This document shows, piece after piece, positions 21,668 through 35,384 of a stretch of DNA of 64,000 nt (within the stretch, counting starts at the first letter, position 1; each line of letters opens with the position of its first letter). Location of the stretch: positions 135,001 through 199,000 of the forward strand of contig JACVTC010000202.1 in assembly GCA_016946835.1 (NCBI GenBank), read 5' to 3'. The stretch is from Neocallimastix lanati (nom. inval.). Lineage: Eukaryota > Neocallimastigomycota > Neocallimastigomycetes > Neocallimastigales > Neocallimastigaceae. Under the pieces are notes generated by a model, which worked only from the letters and a program-made list of their open reading frames with translations, did not search any database and was not told where the DNA came from. The position numbers and the translations under genes were made by a program.

Positions 21668-24600
21668 AAAAAATAAAAAAAAAAAAAAAACTGAAAATAT
21701 TAAAAAAATAGTTATTATAAATATATCATAGATTAAATTATTTATATATATATTAATAAATATTTATTATTATTATTATTATTGTTGTTGTTGTTATTAT
21801 TATTTTTTTTTTTTTCCAAATTTTACTTTAAATGACTTCAATAATAATTCATATAAAAATCCATTTTTAATTTATTACCGAACTAATCAATAATAAAAAA
21901 TTTTGAACAATTATAATACATAGATGATATTATGAATGATAATAATAATAAAGTTTATGAAGAACTTAGAAAAAATAGTAAAGATTTATATTCTTTATTA
22001 GATAATGATCAACTCTCACAATCAAGTAGCCAATATGATTTTGACAGTAGAAGAACTTCAACAAAGTCTTTGAATTCTGATATATATAGATATAGTAATG
22101 ATTATTATTTAAATAAATCGTCTTTAAATAGACCGATGAAAATTAATCGAAGAAAAAAATCGAATGCATCAGATATTGATTATTCAGATAATTCATCAAC
22201 AAAATCATCAAGTTACAAAAATCTTCAAATTCCACAACCACTTACAGAATTAGAGAAGCATGCTGTTCAAAGATTATCATCTTCTTCAAAACAACATTAC
22301 TATGAAAGTAATGGCTTGATTCCACCCCAAACAAGATCAAGTTATAGAGATAGTTCACCTATAAGAAGTAGAAGTAATTCACCCACTACTAGTAGAAAGG
22401 AAAAATTAAATGAAATTAGTCCAAAAATTAATCCTTCTAATACATTAACAAGAGAAAATCAGTCATCATTACTAAGATCTGATATACCTGATAGAAATTC
22501 TTCTCGTCAACAACCACAACAACGACTTGGAAATAGATCAATGTCACCATCAACAGGAAGACTTAGTTATAATGTACATCATCATTCCCCATCTCAATCG
22601 TCAAATTTAGCAGCATTATCTGATAATAATAATAGTACTACTAATACTAATAATAATAATAATAATAGTGGTGGAAATGGTAGTAATAATAATTTAAATA
22701 TTATTGGTAACAATAACAGTGGATCTTTACTTTTTGATAATGCTGAAATTAAAAAGTCTTCATCATTTACTTTAACAAATATTAATAATAAAAATGGATA
22801 TACCTCACCAGGACATCACAATCATCATTATAAACATTCAATATCAAAAGATACCTATACTAAATCAAGCTCTACACCACATATCCCCGAAAAACCAATT
22901 AAAAATTCACCTTATTCATCTTCAATTTCTTTAAAACAATCACAATCATTTAGAAAAGGTAGTATAGATGAAAAATATTCAAAGATAGGAACTAATAAAC
23001 CATATACTTCAAATAATAAAAATGATATATTAGAAAATTTTGATATTAAAAATATAAATTTATTAGCTGATTCTCTAAATAAATTGGAATTAAAAGGATC
23101 TGAAAGAAGTAGAGATAGAAGTAGAGATAGAAGTAGAGATAGAAGTAGAGATAGAAGTAGAGATAGAAGTAGAGATAGAAGTAGAGATAGAAGTAGAAAT
23201 AGAAGTAGAGATAGAGGTAGAGATAAAAGTAGAGATAAAAGTAGAGATAGAAGTAGAGATAGAGAAAGAGAAAGAAAGAGAGAGAAAGAAAGAGAAAATG
23301 AAAGAAAACCTAGAAGGGAACATAAATCATCAGTTGATGCTATTACACAATTCTTTAAAAGAGGTGTTCCTAAATCATATAAAGAGGTATCATCAACACC
23401 AGAAGATAATCTTAATACATCAACACAACCTACTATAGAAATTCCATTTCCAATGCCACCAAAAGAAAAATCAAATAAAATTGATTATGAACCTAGAAAA
23501 TTCCTTTATAAAGGAAGAGTTTGGCAAGTTATTAATAGTTCACAAGCCAAAGATAGATTTCTATTTCTTTTTAATGATATTTTAATTATTACTAAACCTA
23601 TTAAAACCCCAGGAGAAAGTACTATAAAATATCAAACAAAATCTATTTTAGAATGTAAAAGATTGAAGAGTACTCTCAGAGAAGAACGAATGTCTTTATA
23701 TGAATATTCTAGGTATTTCAGTCACCCTGCAATTATTCAAGCAATTCATCGATTTGCTACAAATCATATCAAAGCATTAAGAGAAATTATTGAACAAAAT
23801 TTATTACCATGTACCCCTGATTCTATTTCATACTTTTTACATTGCGCCCCTAATTTAAGTAAACGTCAAATTGGTTACTTTTTGGGACTTTTTGAGCATA
23901 CAGATATTTTAGAGTCTTATCTTTCAGATTTTCCATTTAGACTTTTATCTATTGATGAATCTTTTCGTCTCTTACTTCAGTCATTAACTCTTCCTCAAGA
24001 TGCATTAGCACTTGATCATTTATTAGAAATCTTTTCAAAAAAATGGTATGAAGAAAATAAAAAACATCTATCGATTAATCTTGCTACAACCCTTAGAATT
24101 GTTTATTCTATACTTGAATTAAATTTAAATCTTCATGAAAATTCTTCTAATTTAGGTGACAATTCCCACCCAAACAATGATACCCATATTATTACTTTAA
24201 ATAAATTTATATCAAACTTTACCAATGCAGATGGTACTTGTAGTGCTTCACCAGAATTATTAACTAGAATTTATAAAAATATAGAAAGAGAAAAATTAGA
24301 AACATCAATAGATATCAGAGAAGAAAGAAAAACATTTACACTATCCTACTATAATCATAGAAATACCCCTAAACATCAAAGTTTTAGCAATAAAAGTATG
24401 CAACAATTAGTTACACTTTTCCCTTCAAGACTTTCACAAAAAGAGACATCTGATTATATCACAATTACCATCCCAGAACCAGACCCAGATATTCAAATAC
24501 AAATATTTGGTCAAGATTTACGTATAGAACCATCAATTCTTAGTTTTAAAAATAGTAATAAAGCACAATTTAGAGTGAAGGCATCTAAATCCCAAGGTCG

Positions 24601-25207
24601 AAAACTTGTAATGTTCTATAAATTAGGAGCAAATGCAACAAAATATTATTCCTTGGAACCAAAATGTATCGTAATAGAACCGGCTTTCTTAAGATACTCT
24701 TTTGGAATGGAATACTTTGAACCTTTCCCAGATAATAGTAGTGTTTCCTCACGTTCATCCCAGAGACGTAGTAGAAGAAAACGTTATCTTTTTGCTGTTA
24801 AAGAAAAACATTCAAAAGAAGAATGGCTTAAAAGTTTAGAACCAATTACTATACCGAAAGAAAAAATAGGTATGAATGGTTATCCTAAAAAGAAACGTAG
24901 AAGACGTCGTAGTAGTGTTTCTTCTTCTATTATAGATCCTTCTATATTAGATGAAACAAATGAAAGTTTTTCTGATTTAGGAAGTATTTCGGGTGAACTA
25001 TATAATTCAGATGATGAATTTGAATTAGTAGTAGATATGGCTAATGATGCAACTTCATTTGTTCTAAAAGAAAAAGTTTTACCTTCAGACGGACCATTAC
25101 TTACTGAAAAAGAACTTATTACTTTAGTAAAGAATAATGGAAAGCTATCTTTAGTTATTGGTTGGATAGGTGAATTAGCGTCAGGACATAGAACTCTGAA
25201 AAGTTAA
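21060..25207 (+). CDS. PH/Sec7-like Arf guanine-exchange factor (1275 aa, two exons)
   Basis: Exons are 21060-21603 and 21924-25207. Intron 21604-21923 is GT-AG and the split codon (G|AT) keeps the frame. Residues 1-570 are disordered, rich in Ser, Asn and Tyr. An SRDR tract covers about 574-645. A PH-like domain follows at about 704-765 (FLYKGRVWQVINSS, RFLFLFNDILIITKP). A Sec7-like domain lies at about 772-920: REIIEQNLLPCTPDSISYFL, LSKRQIGYFLG, SIDESFRLLLQSLTLPQDA and LDHLLEIFSKKWYEEN. A conserved-looking C-terminal block (about 1036-1155) has a PH-like end (EEWLKSLEP). The family activates Arf GTPases on Golgi or endosome membranes. At the position of the catalytic glutamate (GDYLGE in ARNO) this protein has LGL, so activity is uncertain. 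The downstream ATG at 21932 is an alternative start only if the intron is wrong. Confidence 0.88.
23100..23290 (+). repeat. In-frame 12-bp (AGTAGAGATAGA)n repeat encoding SRDR
   Basis: About 14 units of a 12-bp repeat inside exon 2 of the Sec7-like gene encode alternating Ser-Arg-Asp-Arg, grading into RERERKREKERE. The repeat length keeps frame whatever the copy number. The reverse-strand SIST reading is a shadow. Confidence 0.95.
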
Positions 25208-27730
25208 TTAAAATATAATAAAAAAATAAAAAATATATAAAAAAAATTAATAATAGTAATAATAAAAATAATAAAAATAAAGAAAAGAAATACATATGTA
25301 ATAATATATATATATATATAATAACAATAAATTCTAACATTAATGATAACATCAAACAATAATAGAAGTTAAAAAATAATAATAGTAATAATAAATAGTA
25401 ATAAATAATAAATATAATGATAATTAAGAATAAAAAAAAATAATAATTTAAAATAATAAATTATCGCAGATAGAAAAAGGGGAAATTTATTATTAAAATA
25501 ATAAAATAATAAAATAATAAATCAAAAAACAAAAAAAAATAAAAATAAAAATAAAAATAAAAAATAAAAAATAAGCAAAAATGAAAATAAAAATAAATAA
25601 AAATAAAATAAAAATAATAAAATAAAAATATAAAAATAATAAAATAAAAATATAAAAATAATAAAATAAAATAAAAATTTAAAAAAAAAAAAAAAATAAT
25701 AATAATAATAATAATAATAATTCACTAAATATATTTTATAAAATATTATAATAAATAATTTAATTATTAAAATAAATAAAGAAATATAATATTTATTTAA
25801 CTAAAATATATTCCATAATAAAAAAAAAAAAAAAAAGTAAAATTTCAAACTATTTTGAGCTTACAAAAATACAAATAATACACATAAATGCATATTATAT
25901 GTAAATTAATCAAAAAAAAAAAAAAAAAAAATACTTTACTGATTTTTTGTGCTAATTACTAAAAATTCGTATTTATTTTGGAAATTAATAAAAATAGTCT
26001 AATAGAGAATATTAGCCAAAATTATAATACAAAAAGAAATTAATTGAAATGACTAGAATAATATAATAATATAATATATCACCCTTCAAAAGAAAGGTTA
26101 CCATTATATAAATGGTATATATAAATCATATATTATAAGAGATGTCTTAGATACATCTAATATTAATGGTGTAATAATATTAAACACTTGGTTTTAGGGA
26201 GAAATTATTCGATTATAAATATATTTATGAAATTTTTTAACAATATTAAACCAAATTAAATAATTAATATAATGTAAAAATTATTTTATTCATGTGGAAT
26301 TAGATGTTAATTTAGAATAGAAATAACTAATTAGTTTAATAATATCAAGTTAATATTATAAAATAGGATAATTTTATACACACAAATATTCACTAGATTT
26401 AAGAGGGAATATTAGAATATGTGAATAGTTAAAGTTTGTGAATATATGATTAATGTAATAAAATGTAACAAATGTAATATGATATTTTGATGTATAAGGC
26501 ACAATATATTAATATAAAAACATATAATTTAGAATAAATAAATAAATACTATTAACTCTTTATCATAAAATATATTAATAAAGTTGACATCATTATAAAT
26601 CCTAAATTCTTAACACTTATTTATTTATTTATTTATTTATTTATTATTTATTTATTTATTTACTTATTTATTTATTTATTTATTATATAAAATGATGAAA
26701 TGTACATAACATAATACCAATCATCGAATAAAAATGATAATGTAACTTGGTTTGTATCATATAAACTTTTATATTAAATAAAACATTTTAATTTTAAAAT
26801 ATTTAAATAATGATTTGGTTTTTTTAATTAAATATTTTAATATATTATATATAACTATAATATATAAGTTTGATAAATTAAATTAGTTATATCTATTAAA
26901 CATAAAGAATAAAATATATATAAATATTTAAAACAAAGCAGAATGACTAAAAAGAAAATTAGGAAAAACATATATTAATTTTTAATAAAATAAAAATTTA
27001 AAAAAAAAAAAAATTACTCTTTATTATTAATAAAAAATATTTTTCATATTAAAAAAAAAAAAAAAAAAAAGCGAAGAATCAGGCTTTTATCTGTAAACAA
27101 TAAATAAAGAAGTAAAAAATAATTATAATAAACAAATAGAAGTTTTTACAAAAAAAATTTATTGTTAAAAAAATTTATAAAAGAAAAGTTATTTGTTCAA
27201 TTAAGAAATAATATATGAATAAAATAAATAATATAAAAAAAAAAAATAAAAGAAGAAAATATAAAATAAAAATAAAATAGAAAAACTAATAATAAAATTA
27301 ATATATATAATAAAGAGAAGGAAACAAAAGTTAATGATATAATAAAATGAAATTTTATAAAATGTTGAAATATTAAATATTAATAATAAAATAATAATTA
27401 GTTAAAATTTATAATAAAAATAATAATAATAATAATTAAAGATATATACTAATTTAAAAATATATATTTAAAAGTATAGTTTAATAATATATAAAACAAA
27501 TTAATTTAATAATTTTTAATATATAGAATATAAAAGTTAAGTGATAATTCAAAAATCATTGATTCTAATAATATATTTATTTCTTGATTTTATATACATA
27601 TATATATAATAACTTTCATATATAATATATAATAAATATTTAATAAAATAACAAAAAAATAAAATAAATAAAATTGATAATAAATTTTAATTTAATTTAA
27701 CTTAAATAAGAAAAGAGAAAAAAAAAAAAA
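25208..27730. other. AT-rich intergenic region
   Basis: No gene seen. Low-complexity (ATAAAA)n-like DNA at 25500-25720, (TTTA)n at 26620-26690, and several poly(A) runs. A weak GC rise at 26080-26200 shows no frame. Its right end is the upstream region of the EDC4-like gene. Confidence 0.65.
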
Positions 27731-28728
27731 ATGGATCCAAGTGCACAAAATTTTTTGGTAAATTTATTTAATTCAAATAAAGTTGAAGATTCTATAGATC
27801 AAAATAAATCATTTAATCCAAATGGGCAACCATTAATGACATCACAAACCCCAAATTTCCAAGGACAATTACCACTTATGTTTAATTTAAATCAAGCATT
27901 TGCTGTTCCATCACAAAATCAAAATATTAATAAAGAAATGTCAAAAAGTATACTATCAATTTTACAAAAGAAAGAACCAGAAAAAAGTGAAACATCAACT
28001 AGTGTATCACCACACCCAATAAATGAAGGAAGAGTTCAAACACCAAGTAATCAAAATGCTTCGTTATCAAGTAATACTGAAGAATTAAAGAAATTATTAC
28101 AAATTAATACCTCAGTTGATAATAATGATTCAAATAAATTTTCTATAACTTCAGCTCCTCCAATTCAGGATGAAAATAAAACGGCCTTGGAATCAATAAA
28201 AACAAATGAAAAACCAAAAATTCAATCTAATCCAAATACACCACTATTTGGTTATGTTAATCCGTTCACAGCTATAAATAGTAATAATAAAGAAAATTTA
28301 ACTTCAAAGACAGAAAAATCAGATTCTGAATATGAAATTGTTGAAATTCAAGATGTTAGTAATGACAAATCTATTATTAATAATCAACCAAAGAAAGAAA
28401 CAAAAAATGATAAATCAAATAAAATTGATACACATATGTAAATATACATTAATATATAATTTAATTATTTATTTATTTAAAAAAAATGAAAGAACGAAAA
28501 AATAATAAAAATAAATTTACTTATATATTATACATATATTTCTTATTTTTTATTATTAATGAATGATTATATAAAAAGTGTTACCTCATTAAAGGACGAT
28601 ATTATATTCAATCTTGATAGTAGTTTAGAAAATGTACAACCCGCTAAAGAAATTATCACTGTTGCAAAATGTAATTTAAAGGAAAAAAAATAAAAATTGA
28701 CAATTAAAAAAAATATATAGATGGATAT

Positions 28729-28759
<31 letters not shown>

Positions 28760-31628
28760 AACGAATTATTATTAATAAATTAATTTTATATTTATATAAA
28801 TAAATATTATGAAAATATTTGAAATATAGTTAAGAGAAATATTGAAAAAGTACCAGGAAAAGAAATTGCAGTAAATAATAAGTACATTTGCTATACTTCT
28901 AAAAGTAAAAATATTAGAGTTATTCATCAAGAATCAGGTGATTTAAGATTATTTAAGGGACATGAACAAAAAATTGTTGATACTGTTGTTTTTGTTTCAA
29001 AGAGTCAAAATAAATCTTCATTAAAAGGTATATCTATTGATACTGATAGTACTTTGATTTTATGGACCGAAGATAATAATAAAGAGTAAAATTATAATTT
29101 AATAAAATTATATTTAAAAATAATTGATACAATAGTATCGTAGTATAATCTTATATTTTCAATTTTTTTTTTTTTTTTTTTTGTATATAAATATATATTA
29201 ATATTAATTTTTACAAATATTTTTTTTTTAAAAAAATTAATAAAAAAAGACTTAAAAAATTATTAGTTGTTAAAGGTATAGATATTGGATCAAATAGATT
29301 CCAAAGAGTTTTATTCCATCCATTAAACGAAAATATTTTTGCAGTTTCAACTAATACAAATAAAATTTTATTATTTGATTTGAGAAAATTTAAGGAAACA
29401 ATTATTAATGAAGTCAGTGCCATTGAAAATGAACAAGATATTCAATGTATTTCATATAACTCTGTAAATATTATATTGTTTATTATATATTTATATATTA
29501 ATATATTTATTTAATATAAAATATACAATTAATTTTTATTTAATTAATTTTCAAAACAATAACAAAATAATAATAATAAATAATAAATATATTATTAGAA
29601 AATTAATGATTTCAGATTTTCAAGTGATGGTTCCGTCATTGTTGCTGGTTATGAAGATGGACATGTTAGATTCTATGATATTAATAGTTGTTCAAATATT
29701 CATGATTTTGTTCCTCATAATTTAGAACCAATTTCATCAGTTATATTTGTTAATGCTAAAAATCAATCCTTAGATTTATTCTTAATTACTGCTGCCAAAC
29801 AAAATAATGAAATAAAATTATGGAATATTAATGATATGAGTTTAATTCAAACTATTATTCTTAAGCATACAAAAAAAAACCCTAACCTTGATTTTAATAC
29901 TCTTGAATATAATGGTCAACATCAAGTTTTAGTTATGTCAAATGTTTCCCGTTTATCTATTATGTTTTCGCATATTAAAGGTTTAGAATCAGTATCTTAT
30001 CCAGAACCAGATTCTTATGAGAAAGATATTGTTAATAATAATGAAAATGGTGTTGATATTTCTAATGTTGAATTTGAAGAAATTAAGGAATTCAAAATTA
30101 GTGATCCAGTTATTAATTACATTATTGATCCAAATGTTGATCCATTATTTAATAATGAAAATGAAAATGTTTCCTTATATTGTATTTCTTCTGAAGAAAT
30201 TTACCAATATGTTATTAATATGACTGGTAATAATTTGCCCAAAGAGAAATCTTCTGAAGAGAAAAAAGTTATGGATGTTAATAATAGTGAAAGTGAACAA
30301 CCAATTCAAGAAACAAAAGAAAAACAAGTAACTTCTAGTAATGAAAAAACTAAAAATGCCAACGATTTATTATATTTCTTAACTTCTTCTCAAAAAGAAG
30401 CTAATAAGAATTCTTCTAACGAATTATTAAAACTTATTAAAGAAGGTAGTAATTCAAGTATTAAATCTCCTCAAAAATTAACTGAAGAACCAAATAATAA
30501 TAATTCTACATCTTCTATATCTACTCCGTTATCAACACATTCTGAATCTAAATTTGAAAATTCTGCCCCTAATGACATATTCCAAACTATTTCAGATCTT
30601 AATAATACCAATAACTTACTTAAAATATTTGAATCTAATGCTGAAAGTAAAAAACCAGCTTCACCAAAGATCATTGAAGCAAGAAGAAAATCTAGTGTTG
30701 TCTCAAATAATGTTTCTCCAATTGAAATGAAAACAAGTAATAGTGATATTGTTAATAAAGAAAATCCAAATGCAACTGGAGAAGCTAATGAACCATTTAA
30801 TTTAACTAAATCTAAATTCCATAGAGAATTAAAGAAATTAGAAGCTAATTTAACCTCAAAGATGAATGAAATGTTAACAAAACAAAATAAGCATTATGGT
30901 ATGAATTTTATATATATAATAAACTACAAAAAAAAAAAAGTTTTTTTTTTTTTTTTTTTTTATAAATAAGAAAATCATCTATGATAATTTAATAAAATGA
31001 TTAAACTTGCTTATAAAATATAATTTTTTATTTTTTATTTTTTTTTTTTATTTTTTTTAATTGATATTATAAATATGATAGAAAAACTTTTATCTTATGA
31101 AAAGAAGAAACGTATAGAAGCTGAACAAAAGAATAGAGAATTTATATTAAAAACTATAAGAGAAAATATTAAGCATATTTCATCTGATTCCATAGAACAA
31201 GCTATTTCAAGAGAAGTTAAAAATAATGTTATTCCAAACCTTATAAATACTATTAATCAAGCTGTTAATCAACAATTAAACAAACAAGTTGAAAATGCAA
31301 TCAATAAGGTATAATAAATTTAAAATTAAGTATATATGTATTAAATAAAATATATATATATATATATGATAAAAAATAAAATAGCATATTTATGAATATA
31401 TATTATAGAATATTAAAAAAATTAGTGAAAAAGTTTCTCAAAGTATTTCAAAACCTCCACTTGCAGATAATTTCAAGGAAGCTGTAGGTGATGTTATTAA
31501 ACCAGTCATTAATGATACTGTTAAAGATCTTTTCAAAAATTATTTGTTAAATGACTTCCAAAAAACTATAAATTATTTAATTTTAAAAGTAAATGAATCC
31601 ATACATAGTGAAGTTATTAAAGGTAATA

Positions 31629-31674
<46 letters not shown>

Positions 31675-33148
31675 TATAATAATTAATTGTTTTAATTATA
31701 TACAATAAATAAATTGATATTAATTTGAATATTTATTATTATTATTATTATTTAGTTATAAACAATGAAAATATGAATATGGCTTCTCGTAGTGCTGAAT
31801 TTGATCAAATTTACAAACAAATGACTTTAATTAATTCTCAAATTCAAAATATACAACAAAATGTAATATATTTAATATATATATATATATATATTTGTAT
31901 TTATATATTTTAATATTAATAATAATAAATATAAAATAATAATAATAATAATTTTGTATGGATTTAATTATATATATATAAATATATATAATATAATAAT
32001 AATTATAAATTTATATATTTATTTAATATCTATAATTTTTATAAATATTTCTATTAGATGACAATGAAAACTACATCATCAGATAGAACTAATTCTTATA
32101 ATATGAAAACCCCAACTGTAATTCCAGCAACTTATGTTAGCAATCCTGTGGCTACATCACCAATAAAAATAAATTATAGAAAAGGTAATAGTGATAAAAG
32201 TAATTCTGGTATGAAAAGTACTGACAATTATGATAATGTTTCAGTTGCTTCCTCATCTTTGAATTTAAATAATGGTAGAAAGAGTAATGAATTTGAATAT
32301 GCTGAAATTGATCGTTTAATTAAAGAAGAAAAGTTTGAAGAGATCTTTACTAATGTAATTATATCATCATTTATTTATAAAAAAAATTTTATAAAACCTT
32401 TATTTATATTTATATATATAAATTTTTAAATATGTTATATATTATATTAATATTTATAAAATTAATATTTGAATTAAATTAATAATATAGATTTTAAAAT
32501 CAGTAAATGAAGAGGAATTAAAATATGTTTGTTCTAAACTCAATCCAAATAAACTTTTAATTGATTCTGGAAATAGTTACTTAAGTCAAATTGTTATTAT
32601 TGCTTTAATTAAGCAATTGAGTGATAACCTTAGTTTAAATGCCACCTGGAGAATTGAATGGCTTCGTTGTTCATTCCTTGTAAATATTTATATAAATATA
32701 TATATATATATATTATTTTTCTTATTATTACTATTATTATTATTCAATAAAAAAAAAATTATAAAATAAAATATTAAATAATAAATTTATTTTTATAATA
32801 TTAGGTATTAAATGTTAACGATGAGTATATCAAGAATGTTTGCCCAGATATTTTAAAAGAAGCTTCAGAGAAGTAAATAATTATAATATATATATTTATT
32901 AATTATAATAAATATAATTCTTAAAAAAAAAAAAAAAAAAAAAAAATTTTTTTTGTTGTTTTATTTTTTATTAATATTTTAATTTTTTATTTTTGAAATT
33001 TTATTTTATAACAATAAATCATTAATAAATTAGAATGATTAACTTTACTAATGAAGTAAGAAAAGTTCAACCACAAAGTGAAATCATTGAAAATATGAAC
33101 ACACTTATTAGTGCTATGTTATATACAATTAACAATAACAAGCAATAA
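27731..33148 (+). CDS. EDC4: EDC4 / Ge-1 / Pdc1-like mRNA-decapping scaffold (1261 aa, 12 exons)
   Basis: Exons: 27731-28437, 28579-28670, 28830-29085, 29250-29463, 29599-30898, 31082-31308, 31409-31622, 31756-31862, 32058-32354, 32491-32679, 32805-32872, 33034-33148. All introns are GT-AG and all joins keep frame (3786 nt). Residues 1-236 are Asn/Gln/Ser-rich. WD40-like repeats follow at about 260-510: VNNKYICYTSKSKNIRVI, DSTLILWTED, RFQRVLFHPLNENIFAVS, FSSDGSVIVAG and NEIKLWNIND. A disordered linker covers about 600-830. A helical region (about 850-1005) has NFKEAVGDVIKPVINDTVKD, typical of EDC4. The C-terminal alpha-helical domain (about 1139-1261) has WRIEWLRCS. The family bridges Dcp1/Dcp2 and Xrn1 in P-bodies. 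Short Leu-rich motifs recur in the disordered parts. Exon 2 and the 29599 acceptor are chosen by frame and homology. Confidence 0.88.
31631..31673 (+). repeat. Long poly(A) in EDC4 intron 7
   Basis: A run of about 41 A near the start of the intron 31623-31755, with a (TTA)n tract ending at the acceptor. Both lie between confidently joined exons, so they are intronic expansions. Confidence 0.9.
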
Positions 33149-33204
33149 ATAAAATAAATAAAAATAAATGATGTATTTATTTATTTATTTATTTATTATT
33201 ATTA

Positions 33205-33248
<44 letters not shown>

Positions 33249-33277
33249 TTTATTCTAATTATTATTATAAATCACAA

Positions 33278-33309
<32 letters not shown>

Positions 33310-33589
33310 AAAAAGGAAAAAAAAAAAAAAAAAAAAGAGAAGAAATTCTACTAAATAATTTATATTTTAAATTCCAATACAGTATAAATTATAGATTATA
33401 TATTTCATATATATATATATTTAATTTTATAAATGTATTTATTATTTACAATAACAAAAACTTATATATATTAAAATAATTATTTAAAATAAATAAACAT
33501 TTTTTTTTAATTTATTCTATAAATTTTATTTAATAATTTGGATTTGAAAAGCATTTTTAAATTTTAATCTTTAATATTGTATAGATCAT
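33149..33589. other. Low-complexity 3' flank of the EDC4-like gene
   Basis: Poly(T), poly(A) and (TTTA)n DNA. Frames across it encode only homopolymer-like peptides. The EDC4 transcript end should lie here. Confidence 0.6.
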
Positions 33590-33834
33590 TTTATTATTAC
33601 TATTAGTATTATTATTATTATTAATATTATTATTATTGGTGTGAATGGGAATTTAATTATATGAATTGTACAAGGTTTAATAAGTGTATTATTTGTTTTA
33701 TTAATATTAACTTTACTTAGGTTTTGATTAGTATTGATAATTTCACCGCCATTCATCATTTCATTATATCTTTTTGTCTGTGGATGAAATTCATTTATGC
33801 CATTGTTGCCACCGTGTGGATAGTTATTAGAATG

Positions 33835-33835
<1 letters not shown>
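33590..33835 (-). other. Possible coding remnant or exon, Asn-rich, minus strand
   Basis: Reading 33835 to 33590, one frame is open for about 75 codons with codon-like composition: NNYPHGGNNGINEFHPQTKR, then YNEMMNGGEI, then an Ile/Thr-rich end dissolving into (ATA)n. A poly(T) block (33835-33863) bounds it upstream, and no ATG-initiated ORF of normal size is present. It could be a terminal exon, a pseudogene piece, or an extension of the GC-richer island at 34100-34740. Confidence 0.3.
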
Positions 33836-33865
<30 letters not shown>

Positions 33866-34099
33866 TACATTAGATTCTTGGGTTTTTATTTGATTTAATA
33901 TAGAGGCAATAGTTAGAAATTTAATATGTGAAAATCAGTCATATTCCCATTTTCTTACTAAAATTTCATTTCACATTTTATCAGAATATAAAATAACATA
34001 ATAAATATCATTTTTTTAGGATAAACTCTACTTGGGTATTCTTCTTTAATATATATATATAATGTTTTTTTTTTTTTTTTATTAACACATCTTCAATTG

Positions 34100-34740
34100 C
34101 AATAGCCTTGAAGATGTTATCAGATGTTATTTTCTTTTTGTATAGTATGACTTTATATACCGAAATTTCATCGGTAAAGACAGGACCGTCGGACGGTTTT
34201 GTTGTGACAACCGAATTGAGATATTTGTTCTGGTGATTGATAATACCAGTCCTTAACGTATCTATGGTAAAACTCGAAGTTTTTACCCAAAAGGGATGTT
34301 TTTTCGTTGTATTTTAAATTCTTACCGTACTAAGGTATTTTACAGTCAAGCCCTCACTGTCAAACTTTGCAAATCCGCAATAGTGTCATGCATACATCAT
34401 ATGTTCAGGATATTCTGTATAGTTTTGGTGCTCAAATTTCCGGCTGTCATTCGCTTCATCGGTAAAAAGAGTGACTTTTATACAATCATAAAGTTCTTCA
34501 TTGGACATTACAAGATATTCTTTGGGTTTTATTATCTTTGTGATACGACGATATATTCGATCTTTTCTCACCATGTCACTCCACCATGACTGCATGCGGT
34601 AACTGCCTGTTATCTTAAACAATGTAGGACCCTATCTTATTGAACAAAGAAACAACCGAGTCCTTCATGAATACGAGCATCATTGCGATACTTGCATGAA
34701 CTTAGTTACCTTTGAAATTATTCCTTAAAATCAGATTTGT
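34100..34740 (-). other. GC-richer island with broken ORFs, unassigned
   Basis: Composition is far less A/T-biased than the flanks. On the minus strand, 34622-34386 encodes 78 residues starting MFKITGSYRMQSWWSDMVRK and containing VTLFTDEANDSRKFE. Downstream, 34230-34090 reads LNSVVTTKPSDGPVFTDEIS, then VYKVILYKKK. Both blocks contain FTDE, which may indicate a repeat. Plus-strand frames look like shadows (Cys/Phe-rich). I recognise no family. It may be a decayed gene or acquired fragment. Confidence 0.35.
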
Positions 34741-34848
34741 TCTTAAATTCCTCATATGTGACTGGTATGAGGAATTTAAATTTTAAAATTTTAGACTTTA
34801 AATTTCGATTAAGGGTTATAACTTTAAATCAATTTAAAATCAAGAAAA

Positions 34849-34883
<35 letters not shown>

Positions 34884-35384
34884 TTTAGAATAAAAAATTT
34901 TCTCAACAACCATTACAAAAATCAAAACGAATCAGTATTCATACAATTAAAATTATTAATTATTACTAAAATTATTCTTTGTATTTAAAGAAGTAAAAAT
35001 TCAGTTTCAAATAAATATTAATATTATTATTTATATGTATTATATGTATTATAAAAATAAAAATTTTTTTGAAATTATCTTTGCTACTAATTAAAGTTAT
35101 TATAGTTTAGAAATTTATTAATATACCAAGTAATAATTTTGAATGTGGTGCATTTCGCCAATTTTTAAAATACAAATTTCAATACGCCATTTATTTTTAA
35201 TGGCTTGTAAAATTTTTGTTAACCCCATAAAAAATTTTAATAAAATTATATGTAAAAAAAAATAAATGTATAAATAAATAAATAAATAAATAAATAATGT
35301 AATTATAATATAAAAGAAAAGAAAAGAAAAGAAAAGAAAAGATAAGAAAATAAAATAAAATAAAATAAAATAAAATAAAATAAA

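Noticed and set aside
23090-23323. Minus-strand 77-residue Ser/Ile/Thr repeat frame
   Set aside because: Antisense shadow of the SRDR tract in the Sec7-like gene.
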